This document shows positions 12,335-25,300 of a DNA stretch of 64,000 bases, in pieces; positions within the stretch are counted from its first letter, which is position 1, and each line of letters begins with the position of its first letter. Under the pieces are notes generated by a model. The model was not told the DNA's origin, did no database searches, and saw only the letters and a program-made list of their open reading frames with translations. The DNA lies in assembly GCF_027595985.1 (NCBI RefSeq), contig NC_073306.1, positions 155,122,472 to 155,186,471 on the forward strand, read 5' to 3'. Origin of the DNA: Sorex araneus. Lineage: Eukaryota > Chordata > Mammalia > Eulipotyphla > Soricidae. Made by a program: the position numbers and the translations under genes.

Positions 12335-12640
12335 GGTATCACTGTCACAGTATCACTGTCATTCCATTTTTTGTTGATTTGCTCAAAAGGGCACCAGTAA
12401 TGTCTCTATTCCTCCCAGCCCTGAGATTTTAGCAGCCTCTCCTTACTTGGGTTTCCCAACAATTGGAGGCTTTTTTAGGTTCAGAGGAATGAGACCTATA
12501 GTTACTATTTTTGGCATATCGAATATGCCACAGGTAGCTTGCCCGGTTCTGCCCATGCCCTATAAGGATAGCTGTGGGATGACATAGCCACAAGGAGCTT
12601 AGGTTTATCTGGGTCACACCCATCAAGGTGCTCCCAAGTC
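12335..12640 (-). mobile_element. Long RTE-tailed element
   Basis: Inverted tail repeats (TATCACTGTCACAGTATCAC), RTE-derived GGGCACCAGTAATGTCTC, then the long-family segment CCCAGCCCTGAGATTTTAGC and CAATTGGAGGC. Next comes the part shared with SINE-R, GGCATATCGAATATGCC and GGTAGCTTGCCCGG. The right end is degenerate. Confidence 0.85.
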
Positions 12641-12919
12641 ACTCCCATTCCTTTGTCTATCTGTAACCACTTCTCTATGTTCTCTTCCCCAAACAGTTAA
12701 TCAGCTTTTCCCCCAATCAGACTGTTAAATTGTAAGGTCAGATCTTCTTTTTAAGACACTGAACTTATATTGTAAGATTATATTGCCTTTCTCCTCTCCT
12801 TGTGTCTTTTGAATAGTTTACTTTAAAGCAATGTCCCTTTTGTATAGGCACAAGAAGACAATATTATGCTTTTGTAACTTGGGATTTAATTGGCTTCAAA
12901 TATTATTCATTCCGGGGCA

Positions 12920-13500
12920 TCTGCTTTCTCAACTTAAGCCTCAGTTGCCCTCAGTTCCTAGCGCCCCAAAAGCAGGGTCCTGACAAGAAGGGACAAACCC
13001 AGGGCAAGCGGTGAGTTATGTGCTACCCTGGCATTGAGATGGGCCTGGCCAAAGTGCCTAATTCTTAACTATAAGTTAAGAGCTTGGTCATGGACAAATG
13101 CTGTCATGATCCAAAGTAACGACGAGACTAGGACCCTGCTAGGGATAGGAAAGACTAATCTGGCCTGAGCACTGTAGTCTGAGATCGAGATGACCCCAGG
13201 AGAGCAATTCTATAAGCTTAATGCATCTCTTATTGTGTCCATACAAAATGATTAATATTATGAATGCTTATATGTTTGCTGAGCGAGGAGAGGAGAAACA
13301 CATTTATGGGACTCAGCCCTTGGGTGGAGGGTCCTGCTGAAAGAGAATCTGTCCTAGAAGTAACATCCCCTGAGGGAAAGAACTTTAACCTTATTGATTG
13401 TGACCACACCTGTGTGTAAGCTCCAACCCCCTCATGCTGGGGGGATTTAACTAGGCTGGAAGAGTGGGTTGTGGGGGAGATGGAGAGCCAAGAGAGAAGC

Positions 13501-13539
<39 letters not shown>

Positions 13540-13757
13540 GAGGCAGACAGACAGGAGTGAATGGAATAAACAGCAACTGATCAATCAACCGGCTTGGCCC
13601 TCTCGTTTCCTCCTCTGTCTGCCCCATGGCCCTGGCCGCTCCTGGCCGCTCCGGCTGGGCAAGCGGCCTGGGACAGATCCCCCTGAACACCTGGGGGTGA
13701 CCAACGAGGGCTCTCCCCCGGTTGCCCCCTGCCAGAAGTTTTTTACAGATAGTCATG
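12920..13757 (+). mobile_element. LTR-like block (probable solo LTR, old endogenous retrovirus type)
   Basis: GC-richer than its flanks and unrelated to the SINE/LINE families here. The layout suggests U3-R-U5: a non-repetitive 5' part, a GA/CAGA tract, a polyadenylation signal AATAAA at about 13564-13569, then about 150 bp of pyrimidine-rich, GC-rich sequence ending near CCCCCTGCCAG. Ends, inverted TG/CA termini and TSD could not be fixed, and no gag, pol or env coding remnant is visible. It could instead be another GC-rich nonautonomous element. Confidence 0.4.
13501..13554. repeat. (GA)n(CAGA)n simple repeat
   Basis: Nine GA units followed by CAGA units, with one interruption. It lies inside the LTR-like block. 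Confidence 0.9.
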
Positions 13758-13758
13758 A

Positions 13759-15108
13759 CATTTTTCGAAGAAATTGATCAAATACTCTTGAAATTCATAT
13801 GAAACAATAAATCCCCATCAATAGCTAAAACACTCCTGGAAAAGAAGATTGAAGGAGCACCTTCCCCAACTTCAAACTACTACAAAGCAGAAGTAACTAA
13901 GATAGCATTAAGAAAGTTATTAAGTAATTAAGACAGTACTAGAATAAAAACTGATCTGCTGACCAGTGGGACAGGTTTGAATATCCTGACACACACCCTC
14001 AAATATATGATCATTTATTCTTAGATGAGGGAGCAAGAAATATGAAGTGGAGCAAGGAAAGCCTCTTTAACAAGTGTTGCTGGCAAAACTGAGCAGCTAC
14101 ATGAAAAAAAAAAAAGAACTCAGACTCTATCAAATGCCATGCATAAAAGTCAGAGCAAAATGGATTAAAGACCTCAACATCAGACCTGAATCCATAAGGT
14201 ATGTGGAAGAAAATGTAGGCAAAACCCTCCACAATATTGAAGATCAAGGTATCTCCAAAGATGAAACTCCACTGACCAAGCAAATGGAAGCAAAGATAAA
14301 CAAACGGGACTACATTAAACCAAGAAGTTTCTGTACCTCAAAAAAAGTATCTCAAAAGAAACAGTGAGCAAGATACAAAGACACCCGATGGAATGGGAAA
14401 GAGTATCCACCCAAAAGCATGCTGATAAGGGGCTAATATCAAAGATATACAAGGATGAACTTTACAAGAAAAGAAAATCCAATCCCATTAAAAAATGGGG
14501 AGAAAAAATGAACAGAAATTTTTCTCAAAGAAGAGATTTGAATGGGTAAAAGGAACATGAAAAAATGTTCTTCATCACTAATCATCAGAGAGATGCAAAT
14601 CAAAACAACAATGAGCTATCATCTCACACCAGAGACTGGCACACATCCAAATGAACAGTGCTGGTGTCCATGAAGGGAGAACGGCACTCTCCTTCATTGT
14701 TGGTGGGAATACTGAGTGGTCGTCTTTTTGGAAAGCAATATGCACATTCCCAAAAACTAAAACTTGAGTTCCTATTTGACCCAGCAAAACCACTTCTAGC
14801 AATATGCCCCTGAGGACCAAAAACACACAGCAGAAACACCATCTGCACTCCTATGTTCATTGCAGCACTATTCACAGTAGTCAGAATATGGAAAAAAAAA
14901 AAAACTGAGTGCCTGAGAAAGGATGAATGGGTAAAGAAACTATAAAACTATGGCACATCTACACAATGGAATTCTTCGAAGCTGTTAGGGAAAATGAGGT
15001 AAAGAAATTTGCCTATAAGTGGATGGACATGGAGAGTATCATGCTAAACAAAATGAGTCAGAAGGAGAGATACAGATATAAAATGACTGCATTCATTTGT
15101 GGGGTATA
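13759..15108 (+). mobile_element. LINE-1 ORF2 fragment, 5' and 3' truncated
   Basis: Starts in the thumb region equivalent to about 9788 of the first L1 (F-F-E-E-I-D-Q) and runs through the ORF2 C-terminus to the L1 word ATGACTGCATTCATTTGTGG. Conserved blocks include W-I-K-D-L-N-I-R-P (about 14160-14190) and R-E-M-Q-I-K. Multiple stops and frameshifts separate open segments such as 14074-14367. No 3' UTR or poly(A) follows: it stops at a TA microsatellite (about 15108-15130). It abuts the LTR-like block without an obvious TSD. Confidence 0.92.
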
Positions 15109-15130
15109 TTATATATATATATATATATGC

Positions 15131-17689
15131 ATGTATATATTAGAAGACTTTGTATCCACAGCCAGGGAAAACAGGGCCTAGGAGAACTGGTTGATAGTTG
15201 AAATCTCTGATTAGTCATATTACTTTTTCTTGTCCCAGCATGATCATTTCCAGCTATCATTGTCATGGGTAACCAAAATTTTAGGTAACCAGGATTATAC
15301 AATATGTACATAAGCATTTTTGGCATATAGCAAGAATGCATTCCTTATAATTGCTGTATACATATTCCTCTTGATTGTACATCAATAGTGTCATTACTAT
15401 ATAGTATGATAATGAATATCACAATTTATTTCAGTCCAAGTCTGTTCTATCATTAAACATGTTCCTTGGTTAATTTTTATTTCTGTGGCACCTATTTTAA
15501 TATTTCAGTTTATATCACATCCATACATGAATAAGTGCCTAAGTACAGTAACATACTTACTGGATTATAATATGATTATATTCAGCTACATAAATGTCAA
15601 ACAGGTTTAAAATGTTTTGTTAAACATAAACTTCTACCAGCAACTTTTAAAATAGCTCGTTGCCATATTCAGGTAAAAGTTTGTCATTGTTAGTCAACTG
15701 GGAATCAATGTAGTTTTAGGGTAATAATGGGAAAGCCCAGAAAAACCCTAGTTTGTGGCTCTCGTCAATACATTTTTGATATTCATTTTTAATGGACAAG
15801 AACTATTATAGATGCTAACAAGCTACACGATTTTTTTTACTTATCTTATACTTCTATAGCTTTTACAAGTTCAGAAAATGAGGAAAGATTCTGAGTACAT
15901 ATTGCATGCCACAATATCCCCAGATATGTCTATTTGGCAGCCTTCTAAATAGTTCTGTCAATTAACCGAGTCCATTGTATCTTACCAAAAGATGGCAGAG
16001 CAATTTATCAATAATGACTAAGGTCATACTTATTGATATGTTTATGCATGTTTCTTTGAAAAAACACAAAGGACAGGCATTAAATTCTTATATCAGGGCT
16101 TAGTTCCTACTCAATGAGGAACTGATGTTAAAACACAATGATGTCAGGGAATTATCCCGAGCTTTGCTAGTGAGTGTATGGTCAATTTATTGATTATCAT
16201 GATTTCCTCAGGTTTTCACAGAACGAGACTTTATTCTACCACTCTAAGTTAAATACTGAGAGTACACTATTTTCAGGGTCAGAGTCCACTACCCTTGTAG
16301 CTATAACCTCTCTGAATAATCAGCAGTCTACATGTTAGGGTACAGGAGGACTTTATACCAATTCTGTTTTGATATACTCATTCATTACCATAATGCACAA
16401 AAATTCTAATGAACCTCAGAGAAACCTTGGAGATATATTCTTTATTCGTATGTTTGTTTATACACACATCTATCACTATTTATAATATTCTTTTCCCTAC
16501 CTGGGATTGTTCTTCTTATATTTTCTTTCTGATATTTACTGATGGAATTTCATAACATATATTTTTGTCTTTTCTGATCTTTCACTAAATATTAAAAAAG
16601 GAATAATGACCTTTCATTTAAATTCCAATGATCATTTACTCTTATTCTTAATAACATGCCGCCCTGTGTTTTTGTAAATGTGACACTTCACTAAGCCAGT
16701 GATAAGAATATTCAGGTAATCTTGTTCACTTCATCTATACATTCATATATAAGGTTGGATACTCAATAAATTCTTTTTGCCAATTGAATGAATAAATAAA
16801 TTCACTTCAATGGAGACACACATATTGAGATCAAGCCAATTGAATTTATATTGCTGTTTTGTGATCATAAAGTCCCAGTAGCCATAATAACTAGAATACC
16901 CAATTCATCTTTGATGAAAAAAAATGATTTTATGTTAACTTGCCTTGGGCCTTGATTTAGAATAGAGTTTATTAATGTGTCCCTCTCAGTCCTCCCTGCA
17001 TATTTCCAAACGGAAATCATACAAAACAAACTCTCACTGCCCATGAAGCATTGTCTTTCCAGTGCTTTCTCCAATGCATCCTCCCTAAAAATGTTTTGGC
17101 ACAAATTACATTATTTTTATGCCAGAGGAAATCCACTGCAATCATCAAGCATCAGAAAGTATTGGGATAAAGAGGAATGTTTGGCAACATCTGCCTCCAA
17201 AAACTGTTCTATTCTGAACATTGCTCAATTTAGCCTGCCAATAAACAATCTAACCCCAAACTACTATTAGTTAACTTACATTGTTCAACCATTATATGCA
17301 ATACAAATTACTTTTCTCAAGCATAATATTCTACATACAAGGTCCAATTTTTAGTGTAAATATGTATACATTAACTCTTTGCACATTTACCTTGTATAAG
17401 TGAATGCAAAATAAATCTCTCAAGAGAAGTTAAAACTTAGTCTCTGATCTGTTAAATCAGAGTTGGAGAAGGGGGAGAAGATAGAAATATAAAAGATATT
17501 GTGGTTTCTTTGATTCTGCTCTCTTTTAGTATTCCTTATGTTTCTATTCATTATTCATTCAATATGTTATTAGGGAACTCCAACCCTATTATGTATATTG
17601 GTCTAAACACTTCTGAAATTGAACTAGATAAGAGCAGTGCTTCCAATAATTCACAGTGCAGGAGGATAAAAATAAATCATAACAAGAGG
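15131..17689. other. Unassigned DNA, possible L2 trace
   Basis: About 2.5 kb without a recognised gene. A weak L2-like 3' remnant lies at about 16745-16800 (ATACTCAATAAATTC followed by TTGAATGAATAAATA). Open frames on both strands at 16865-17270 overlap each other and show no recognisable domain. Confidence 0.5.
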
Positions 17690-17850
17690 TATTTTACTAT
17701 CGGGGATAGAAAGATAGTATGGGGAGTAAGTCTCTTGCCTCTTGTATAGCCCATGTCAGTTAGTCCATGGCACAACATAGAGATCTTTCAAACACGACCA
17801 GCTGTGTTCCCAGGAATGATCCCTGAGCATAACTTATCCCTGCAAAAGTT
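17690..17850 (+). mobile_element. SINE-A, badly decayed
   Basis: Order of remnants fits SINE-A: GGGGAGTAAGTCTCTTGCC (head), then GTTCCCAGGAATGATCCCTGAGC (body). Most diagnostic bases have changed. Confidence 0.4.
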
Positions 17851-19195
17851 ACTTATTTTTATAAGGACTCAACTTATATGATGTCCTACCTTCTGATGTC
17901 AGTTGAAGTTCCAAACATTTTACCAGTGCTTCTGAATAATCAGCTATAAATGATAACTTACAATCACCCACTCCTATTCAAGATGTCAATTACAAATCCA
18001 ACTTAGTACATATATTTCTGATTGACTATAAATTCAATATTTCCATGAATACCTTGAACTTTCCTTGAGTTCAAATTCTTCGATAGAGGAATGATCAAAT
18101 TAAGGAAATGCGCTTTTTCATGAGATTATCAGCAGATAATTTTTCTTTCTATCTAATCTATCTTTCATATCAAAAGACAAAAAAATCAGTCAAATAAAAA
18201 ATATGACAAGATATAAGATAGCGCAAAGGAGCTCTTAACCCCTCTTAAAATGCATCACTCCCCTAACTCTTCTCTATGTCACCTAGTGCAATGCTTTCCA
18301 AATTTTTCAATTTTTTGGAAGTTGAGTGATATACCCATGCCTGATTTAATCACTGAACACTGATTGGTTTTTAACTATCCTTCCTGGACTTTGGGAAGAT
18401 ATAAGGAAGGAATGAAGAGAACTCAAAGTTCCAACCCTCTACTCAAGTGATTGGCCGTCCTGACAACCAGTTTCTACTCTTAGTTCCTTTCCCAAAGACA
18501 CCTGATTAAAAAAAGAAAGAAAGATGAAGAAAGGAAGAAAGAAATTGAACTGAAAATGCAGTACAGGATTAAAGCACTTGCCTTGCATGTAGCCATCCTG
18601 GTTCAATCCTGGGCACTGCATTGGTCTGAACACTGTGTGTACAGATGTGATTCCTGTACACTTAAGAACAATCAGATGTGGCTTCCTCCCCAAAATGTTA
18701 TTTTACCTCAGTAGAATAACGTTGTTTACCTCCAACCTTGCCTCGGTGTGGTCAAATTAGAGAAGTATGTTTTGGCTACTATTGTACAGCTAAATATCAA
18801 TGTAAGTTCTATTTAAATTAAATTTAAAAGACATAGTACACTAAGTTTTAGGGTCAGTTCTTTTCATATGAGTAGAAAGTTTATAGGAAAATGAAATAAA
18901 AACTGTAATTCTAGGCATAAGAGTTATATGAGAGACAGTATGCTAAAGACAGTGTCATTTAATAGAATGGTACAATCTGAAAATATAAATAGTATAATAT
19001 AGTCAGAATTAAAAATAAATACAAGAAATAATAGAAAATAGAGATCTAAATAATTGATTACATAAGTGTAAGCTAAATAAATACCTTGAAATTTATACTT
19101 AAGTTATTAGAGTTAGTTTAATCTGAAGTACATAAATAGAATATATAAATTTGTGTATATATTTGCATATATATAGTGAATGAATTAATCATATT
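17851..19195. other. Unassigned DNA with one decayed SINE head
   Basis: At about 18545-18675 a SINE head is recognisable by AAGCACTTGCCTTGCATG and GGTTCAATCCTGGGC; its body is nearly lost. The remainder is AT-rich with no repeat or exon recognised. Confidence 0.5.
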
Positions 19196-19198
19196 TTC

Positions 19199-19416
19199 TA
19201 GCCCTTATAACACAGCAGGTAGAGCGCTTGGCTTGTATGCGGCCAACCCGGGTTTGATTCCTCCGTCTCTTTTGGAGATCCCACACAACAGAGCCTGGCA
19301 AGCTACCTGTGACATATTCAATATGCCAAAAACAGTAACAAGTCTCACAATGGAGACTTGTTACTGGTGCCCACTCGAGAAAATCGATGATGACAGTGAT
19401 ATAGTGATATTAGTGC
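19199..19416 (+). mobile_element. SINE-R
   Basis: Head GTAGAGCGCTTGGCTTG with box B GGTTTGATTCC, a shortened body, CATATTCAATATGCC, AACAAGTCTCACAATGGAGAC, then the RTE-derived tail (GGTGCCCACTCGAG...GATGACAGTGATATAGTGATA). The tail frame still encodes Y-W-C-P-L-E-K-I-D. Confidence 0.93.
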
Positions 19417-19915
19417 TATGTCTTTAGCTCTGTCTTCCTCTACTTCATATCTTATTCTGTCTTGGAAATACTAGAGGAAAATAAATGTCTAAGTGAATAG
19501 ATAAATTACTCATATGAAAATCTTGACTATGAGAAATAACACAGAAATTAAAAAACACAGATGGAAGACTAAAGACAGAACACTTTGGATCCAGTGCTGA
19601 AGATGTTTGCTCTTTATTTTTAAAAGGAGTAAGGACCACTTAATTTTTAGTGTCAGTTGATGTTCTGAACAGTTTGCTCCTTCCTTAGATGTGCTGATGG
19701 GGATGGATGGAAGATAGCAGCACTGGTTGATTGTTGAGAGGCAGGATTAAATGTCAGATAGCAGTCCCATGGAGTCTTCAAGGAGGATATAAAAATAGGG
19801 TAGCATTCAAGAAAACATAACATTTCCCACAACTTATGAAGATCTACCTTATAGTAGTGTTGACAATTTTGACCATTCAAGTCACATATTATATATTTCT
19901 TTAATATATTTCTTT

Positions 19916-19980
19916 AATTTTTAAAATTTTATTGAATCACCGTGAGATAGTTACAAGCTTTCATGTTTGGGTACATATTA
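19916..19980 (-). mobile_element. L1 3' end sliver
   Basis: ATTTTATTGAATCACCGTGAG and CAAGCTTTCATGTTTGGG are the reverse complement of the last 60 bp of L1 3' UTR. An extremely short 5'-truncated insertion, or the remnant of one. Confidence 0.7.
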
Positions 19981-20569
19981 TAATTTTTATTATAATTTTT
20001 AATAAGGATATGTGAGTGAGCTTTTACGAGATTAATTGAGACTTATTCTTAACACAAAAAAATGCACTAAATTCAAATTTCATTGGTAGACTCGAAACTT
20101 GATTCCAGATCTCCAAATTCTTTATCCCAAATATTTATAATACTACCTTTCTTTTCCTCATGAATAGCAAAGAATAACAATCAAGGAAACTATGATTTTC
20201 TGCTCATCAGAATGTCAGCCCTAACTGTAGGTAGAATGAGGAATTAAAGGCAAAGGTAATAAAGTCTAAAAGCAGCTAAAACCTGGATAAAACTTAAAAA
20301 TTAATCTGTGCCCTGGCATGCTTGCTGTGCTAAGAGCTTTCCATAGAACAGTGCTCTAATCCGCTTACTTCAGTGACTAGAAGGGAGAAAAGGGAGATAT
20401 GCATGCTCCATTTCCTATCTTTATCCTTAAAATTATTATAATCGCTGACAATTATTCAGCAATTACTGCTTGCCAGGCAATTCAAGAAAATTCATAATCC
20501 CCAATCCTCAGGTAAAGGAACTGAGACAGGTGAAACTTAAATGACTCGATGCTCTAGATTCCTATGGGT
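19981..20569. other. Unassigned DNA
   Basis: AT-rich. GAAACTGAGACAGG-like words near 20455-20530 (TTCAGCAATTACTGCTTGCC) hint at an eroded MIR/L2 element but are too weak to delimit. Confidence 0.4.
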
Positions 20570-20577
20570 GTCATGAT

Positions 20578-20818
20578 GCACTGTAGCACTGTCGTCCCAT
20601 TGTTCATCGATTTGCTGGAGCAGGCACCAGTAACGTCTCCATTGTGAGACTTGTTGTTTCTGTTTTTGGTATATCGAATATGCTACGGGTAGCTTGCCAG
20701 GCTCTGCCATGAGAGCGGGATACTTCGGTAGCTTGCCGGGCTCTTCAAGAGGGACGGAGGAATCAAACCCGGGTCAGCCGCGTGCATGGCAAACGTCTTA
20801 CCCACTGTGATATCTCAA
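20578..20818 (-). mobile_element. SINE-R with 8-bp TSD
   Basis: Well-preserved minus-strand copy: inverted tail GCACTGTAGCACTGTCGTCC, RTE-derived GGCACCAGTAACGTCTCC, body GGTAGCTTGCCAGG, head GGGTCAGCCGCGTGC. GTCATGAT occurs at 20570-20577 and 20819-20826. Confidence 0.93.
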
Positions 20819-20844
20819 GTCATGATAAAGCACCTGTGAGCCGG

Positions 20845-21250
20845 ATTAAAGGAAATTTTACTGTCTCACATTCTAGAGCCCAGAGTCCAAGGTCAAACTG
20901 CCTGTGGGACATGCACTTTTGGATTACTCTAGAGGAAGAGAATTGTTTTTTGTCTCTTCCGACCTTTGGTGTCTGCCAGCAATCCTTGGTATTCCTTGGC
21001 TCGTAGAGATATTTTTCCTGCCATATGGCTATCTTTTCCATGTGTGCCATTCACAGCATTTCTCCACTGTGTGCTTATGTCTCTGCTTCCAGCTTTCACC
21101 TTTCCATAGACATCTATCACCTTGGCTAATGTTACATACCAATGACCCATGTGAACTTGACTCTCTCTGTAAGAACACTATTTTCAAAGAAGCTCACATA
21201 AGGTTTTGAAACCTCCTTTGTGGGACACAATTCAATCCATAATTCTCACC
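20845..21250 (-). mobile_element. MaLR (MLT1/MST-type) LTR, old
   Basis: Reading the minus strand, words and order fit ERVL-MaLR LTRs: GGATTGAATTGTGTCCC at the far end, then TTGACCTTGGACTCTGGGC and GTGAGACAGTAAAATTTCC near the left end. The family match is from memory; the subfamily is uncertain. Confidence 0.6.
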
Positions 21251-21711
21251 TATGTATATTAAAGCTTCCACATGTTACACCAGGAGCCATGTCCAATTTC
21301 TCGCTTGGACAGATGCAGGAAAATTGTTAACATTTTCTATCTTCGTAATTATTATATAATAGCTACATCAAAGAGCTGGAGGGGAAAAGGCAGACTGTGA
21401 CTCCTTGGTTAGTAGTTATACTCATTCCAAATTCTTTTCATCCCAATAGTTTCACTTATATCATTTGTGTATCTTGATATACAGGCAGATTTAAAATTGT
21501 ATCTCTTCTAGTCCCTATGTCTCTAGTGCATAGGGTTCTTTGAGGAGAAAAACATTTAATATTTGTGGCCATAGACAAAAATACAGACAGGATAGCCAAG
21601 TCCCATGTTCCAGGTTGAACCTGAACTTAATGATGAGTTTATATACATTGAGAATTATGGATTTTGCTCAGGTAAAATAAGGTCTAAGGAATAATAGTGT
21701 GTTATGACATA
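21251..21711. other. Unassigned DNA
   Basis: No recognisable repeat or coding sequence. Confidence 0.4.
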
Positions 21712-21940
21712 TAATGGCTAAAATTGAGCTCTGGGATGGGATTGCCTGGTTTAATTTCTGTCCTATGCCCACATTTTGCATATATAAATTTAGGTAGTTC
21801 TTTTGTCCTTTAATACTCAATTTTGTCATGTGTAAGAATTGGTAGTAATAGTACCCAGTTTAAGACTTGACTGAATAATATAATGAACTCAAAGTAATGA
21901 CGCTGTTCAATGTGTGGCAATTGCTCAATAAGTGCCAGTA
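21712..21940 (+). mobile_element. MIR (ancient mammalian SINE)
   Basis: The MIR order is visible: TGGGATTGCCTGGTTTAATTT, then CTCAATTTTGTCATGTG, AGTAATAGTACC, and TGGCAATTGCTCAATAAGTGCC at the 3' end. Copies of this age are shared by all placental mammals. Confidence 0.8.
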
Positions 21941-22221
21941 TATTGAAGATGAAAAAACAACATGTGAGAGACTTTTATATCTTCTCTTTCATTCACTTTC
22001 TTCTTTGCCAAACAAAGCACTCATATGCAATCTTATATACATAAAACACTCATCCAGTCACAAAGGTTTTCTTAATGTTTCTTGAAACTCCTGTTGAAAG
22101 ATTTGTATCTTCCCATTTCCCTAGCTGGTATAGATATTCTAAAACTCTCTACTTCCTTTAGGATTATGATCAAATGCCACCACTTCATCCAACTCTTCCA
22201 TAATTATCCATCCTTATTTGT

Positions 22222-22345
22222 TTTAATTGGATACACAGTTACAAAGCTGTTCATGTTTGGGTTTCAGCTATATAATATCCCAACACCCATCCCTCCTCCG
22301 GTGTACATTCCCAACAAAAATGTCCCCAATTTCTCTCTCGCTATC
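22222..22345 (-). mobile_element. L1 3' UTR end
   Basis: CACAGTTACAAAGCTGTTCATG, GGTTTCAGCTATATAATATCC and CATCCCTCCTCCGGTG are the reverse complement of the L1 3' terminus. Severely 5'-truncated. Confidence 0.85.
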
Positions 22346-25300
22346 ACCTATCTTAAAAAAAAATCTCACTTTGTAGTTTTATGAAAATAAATGTTTTAAC
22401 AAGCACAATTCATTACTTGACTTAGAAACTGTAGCCATTTTTTGACTAATAACCCCTGTTTAATCAACACAAAAGTACCTCTGAAGGACTTCAATTCTTC
22501 ATATAGTTTACAGCATTGATAGATATAACAGAATCTTTGCTAATGAGATCTTAGCAAGATATAGTGCAGTTGATTAAGAAGCCAACTGATTTTCTACTGA
22601 AGTTAAGTCTTTATCGCCCTTTACCTTGTTTCTATTCCTGAAATAAGTAAGTCCTAGCCAATAGCACTCAGGGACTAGGAGGTGACCTGGAGGATAGAAG
22701 CCATATGCTACAATGGAGAAGCAGATGGCATAAAGCTCACCTTACAAGTGAGCTCTGTTCTACCAAATTTGTGATTGATCATATATGAAATAACAAGTCC
22801 CTGTGAATTTAGCATAATTACTGAGATAGTCATAGGTTACAAACTCCTCAAAAATGTATCCCCTTTTGGAAATATATAAAAACTCCCTAGAGCCTTGAAT
22901 TATGTCCATTTGAATTTCATCATTATAATACCAAAAAAACAAAAAGATATTAAAGATAAAAGTAGGCCAGCCTTTATATTTAATTAAAATGTCTTCCATG
23001 ATCACAAAAAAGGCAGGTAATTAAATTCCCTCCAACTTATTGATTAAATTGTATTTACTGGATACAGTTTTGCTCTAAATATGTTAGGTATTAGAACTAG
23101 ATTACTTTTATTTAGTGACATCATCTGTTGCTTGCATTATATTAATGAGTATTTTAATACACTCATGAAATTGGCATTGAGCTATGAGTATAAATATGAA
23201 GTGAATGTAAATATTAGTTTATAAACTCAGATCAATTCAAAATATTTATTTAAAATGTTTGTTATATGACATTTTTATCCCATGTTTACTTTAGGTTCAG
23301 CAAACCACTGTTAACTGTGTACTTGAAAAAGCACAATTCTTAGATCTGGATTAAACTATGGACATTGCTATGCCACTCTGGAATGCTTCCAACTCACTCC
23401 TTGTGCCCAGCTGCTGGGTATTGCTCATCCCAGAGTCCTCTGGTGCATATAACCATTCCCTTTCTAACCTCCACAGTGAGAGACTTCTTTCATCCACTGG
23501 CACTTTTGCTGTACCTTGTAGAGATCATAGAAGCGAAGACTTACAAAGAAAGAAACTGTGTGAAAGCAGAATGGGGAACAATACAGAGAAACAAATATCT
23601 CAAACTATTTTGTGCTAAAAAAGAAAAAAACCCTATATCTTGGCTCTCTCATCAAACTTGCAAAGTGGAATAGCTTTCCCCTGCCACCCATATGTGTAGT
23701 AACTCTCCATTTGCCTTGAGCTATAATCTATGTACACTAATAGAATAGATAATTTAGGTTTCTTTTGAAGTCTGTTTCAGCCCTGTGTCAAAAATACACC
23801 AGTAACTGCTTCCTAGTCTTCAAGAGATCTGTGGTTTTATTTGTGTCTAATATTTTTTAACTTGCTTATGTTCACCCAACATTAAATGGCCTTACACTCA
23901 TGTTTTATCTGCATCTGCATTTTATCTGCATTTTCTCACTTTTTAAGTGAGAAAAGTGCATTGTGTCCTTGTATGGGAATCGAGCAGCATCAAAAGGAAG
24001 GTGCACACCTGTGAAGCTCCGTGTCTTAGATCACTTACATTGCAGTTGAATTATGCTCCTTGGAATCGAGGCTCAGAGGCTGAAGGAAGTTCTGTTCTGG
24101 CACTTTTATCTTGGGCTTTTGCAGCATTGTATTGTCAGAAGACAATGAAACTCCAAACCCAAATTCCTCTTTCCCATATGGTTATAAAATCATGACATCT
24201 GATATTCTCAGAAGATAAAGATATACATAAGAACATTTCCCTTGTATTCACACTTTTGAAATGTTATGGAAATTCAAGACTCCCCTCAGAAAAATGATCT
24301 AATAAAGAAATAGAAATGATCTAATCTTAGCGGAAGAGGAGTGACTGGTTTGACCACGCGTCAGAAAAACTACGTTTATGATACTGATGTCTCCAATCAG
24401 AGAATATCAAATAGACACATTGGAAAACAAGCGTTCTCTTTCATTCCTTACTTCTCAAATATACTGAGCCCTGGGTGTAAGAGAAATGCTATCATTTTCT
24501 GTATAATCTCCTAAATTGTTTTGGGTCCCTTGTTCAGCTTAAAATTGGTGGAATCCTTTTTCCATGCTATTCCTTGTCTCCATCTAAAGCTAGACTTTAC
24601 ATGAATAGAGTCTTTGAATCTATGTATTTATTTGAAAAATTAAATATCAAGTATATTAAAATATATTTTGATGGCCTAGACATAGCTTGTACTGTCAACT
24701 TGACAGGAAGACTATGTTTCACAGTAGTAGAAATGAAATTCCAGCTTGGCCCGTCTCAGAAGCCCCTTTATATTTTGTCTTTCATACATGAGAAAATAGC
24801 CATAGTCTGCGATGTCAACTACATTTAGATAGATGGTTAAGTAATCTCTGCAAGTGACACAACATATATTTTGTAGAGAAAAAACTAATATACAAATTGC
24901 TTCTGAATTCTTTTTTGTAGTGGTCCAAACTAAGTTATGCAGAGAAAGCTCTACAATGAACACTGAACTGTTGTTGAAAGCAATTGTTTATCTTATATTC
25001 CTTTGTCTTTTCAAGATTCACTTATTAATCATTCATTCATTTCTATATTATAGGCCCTAGAGATCTGATGAAGAATAATAAACAGACCACATTTTTATGC
25101 ACTGCATAGAGGTAAATGCCTGGGTAAAGAAGCTGGAATGTACCCCATGGTATATTAGAATACTACATTTGAGTAGATGACATGCATTTTATAATTTTCT
25201 ATATTTTCTAAATATTTCTGATGAAAATTTTGACCCAAAGAAACAAACTAATAATTTCTTTACTGTCAACAGAATCTACTCCACCAATTGTAGGTTTATA

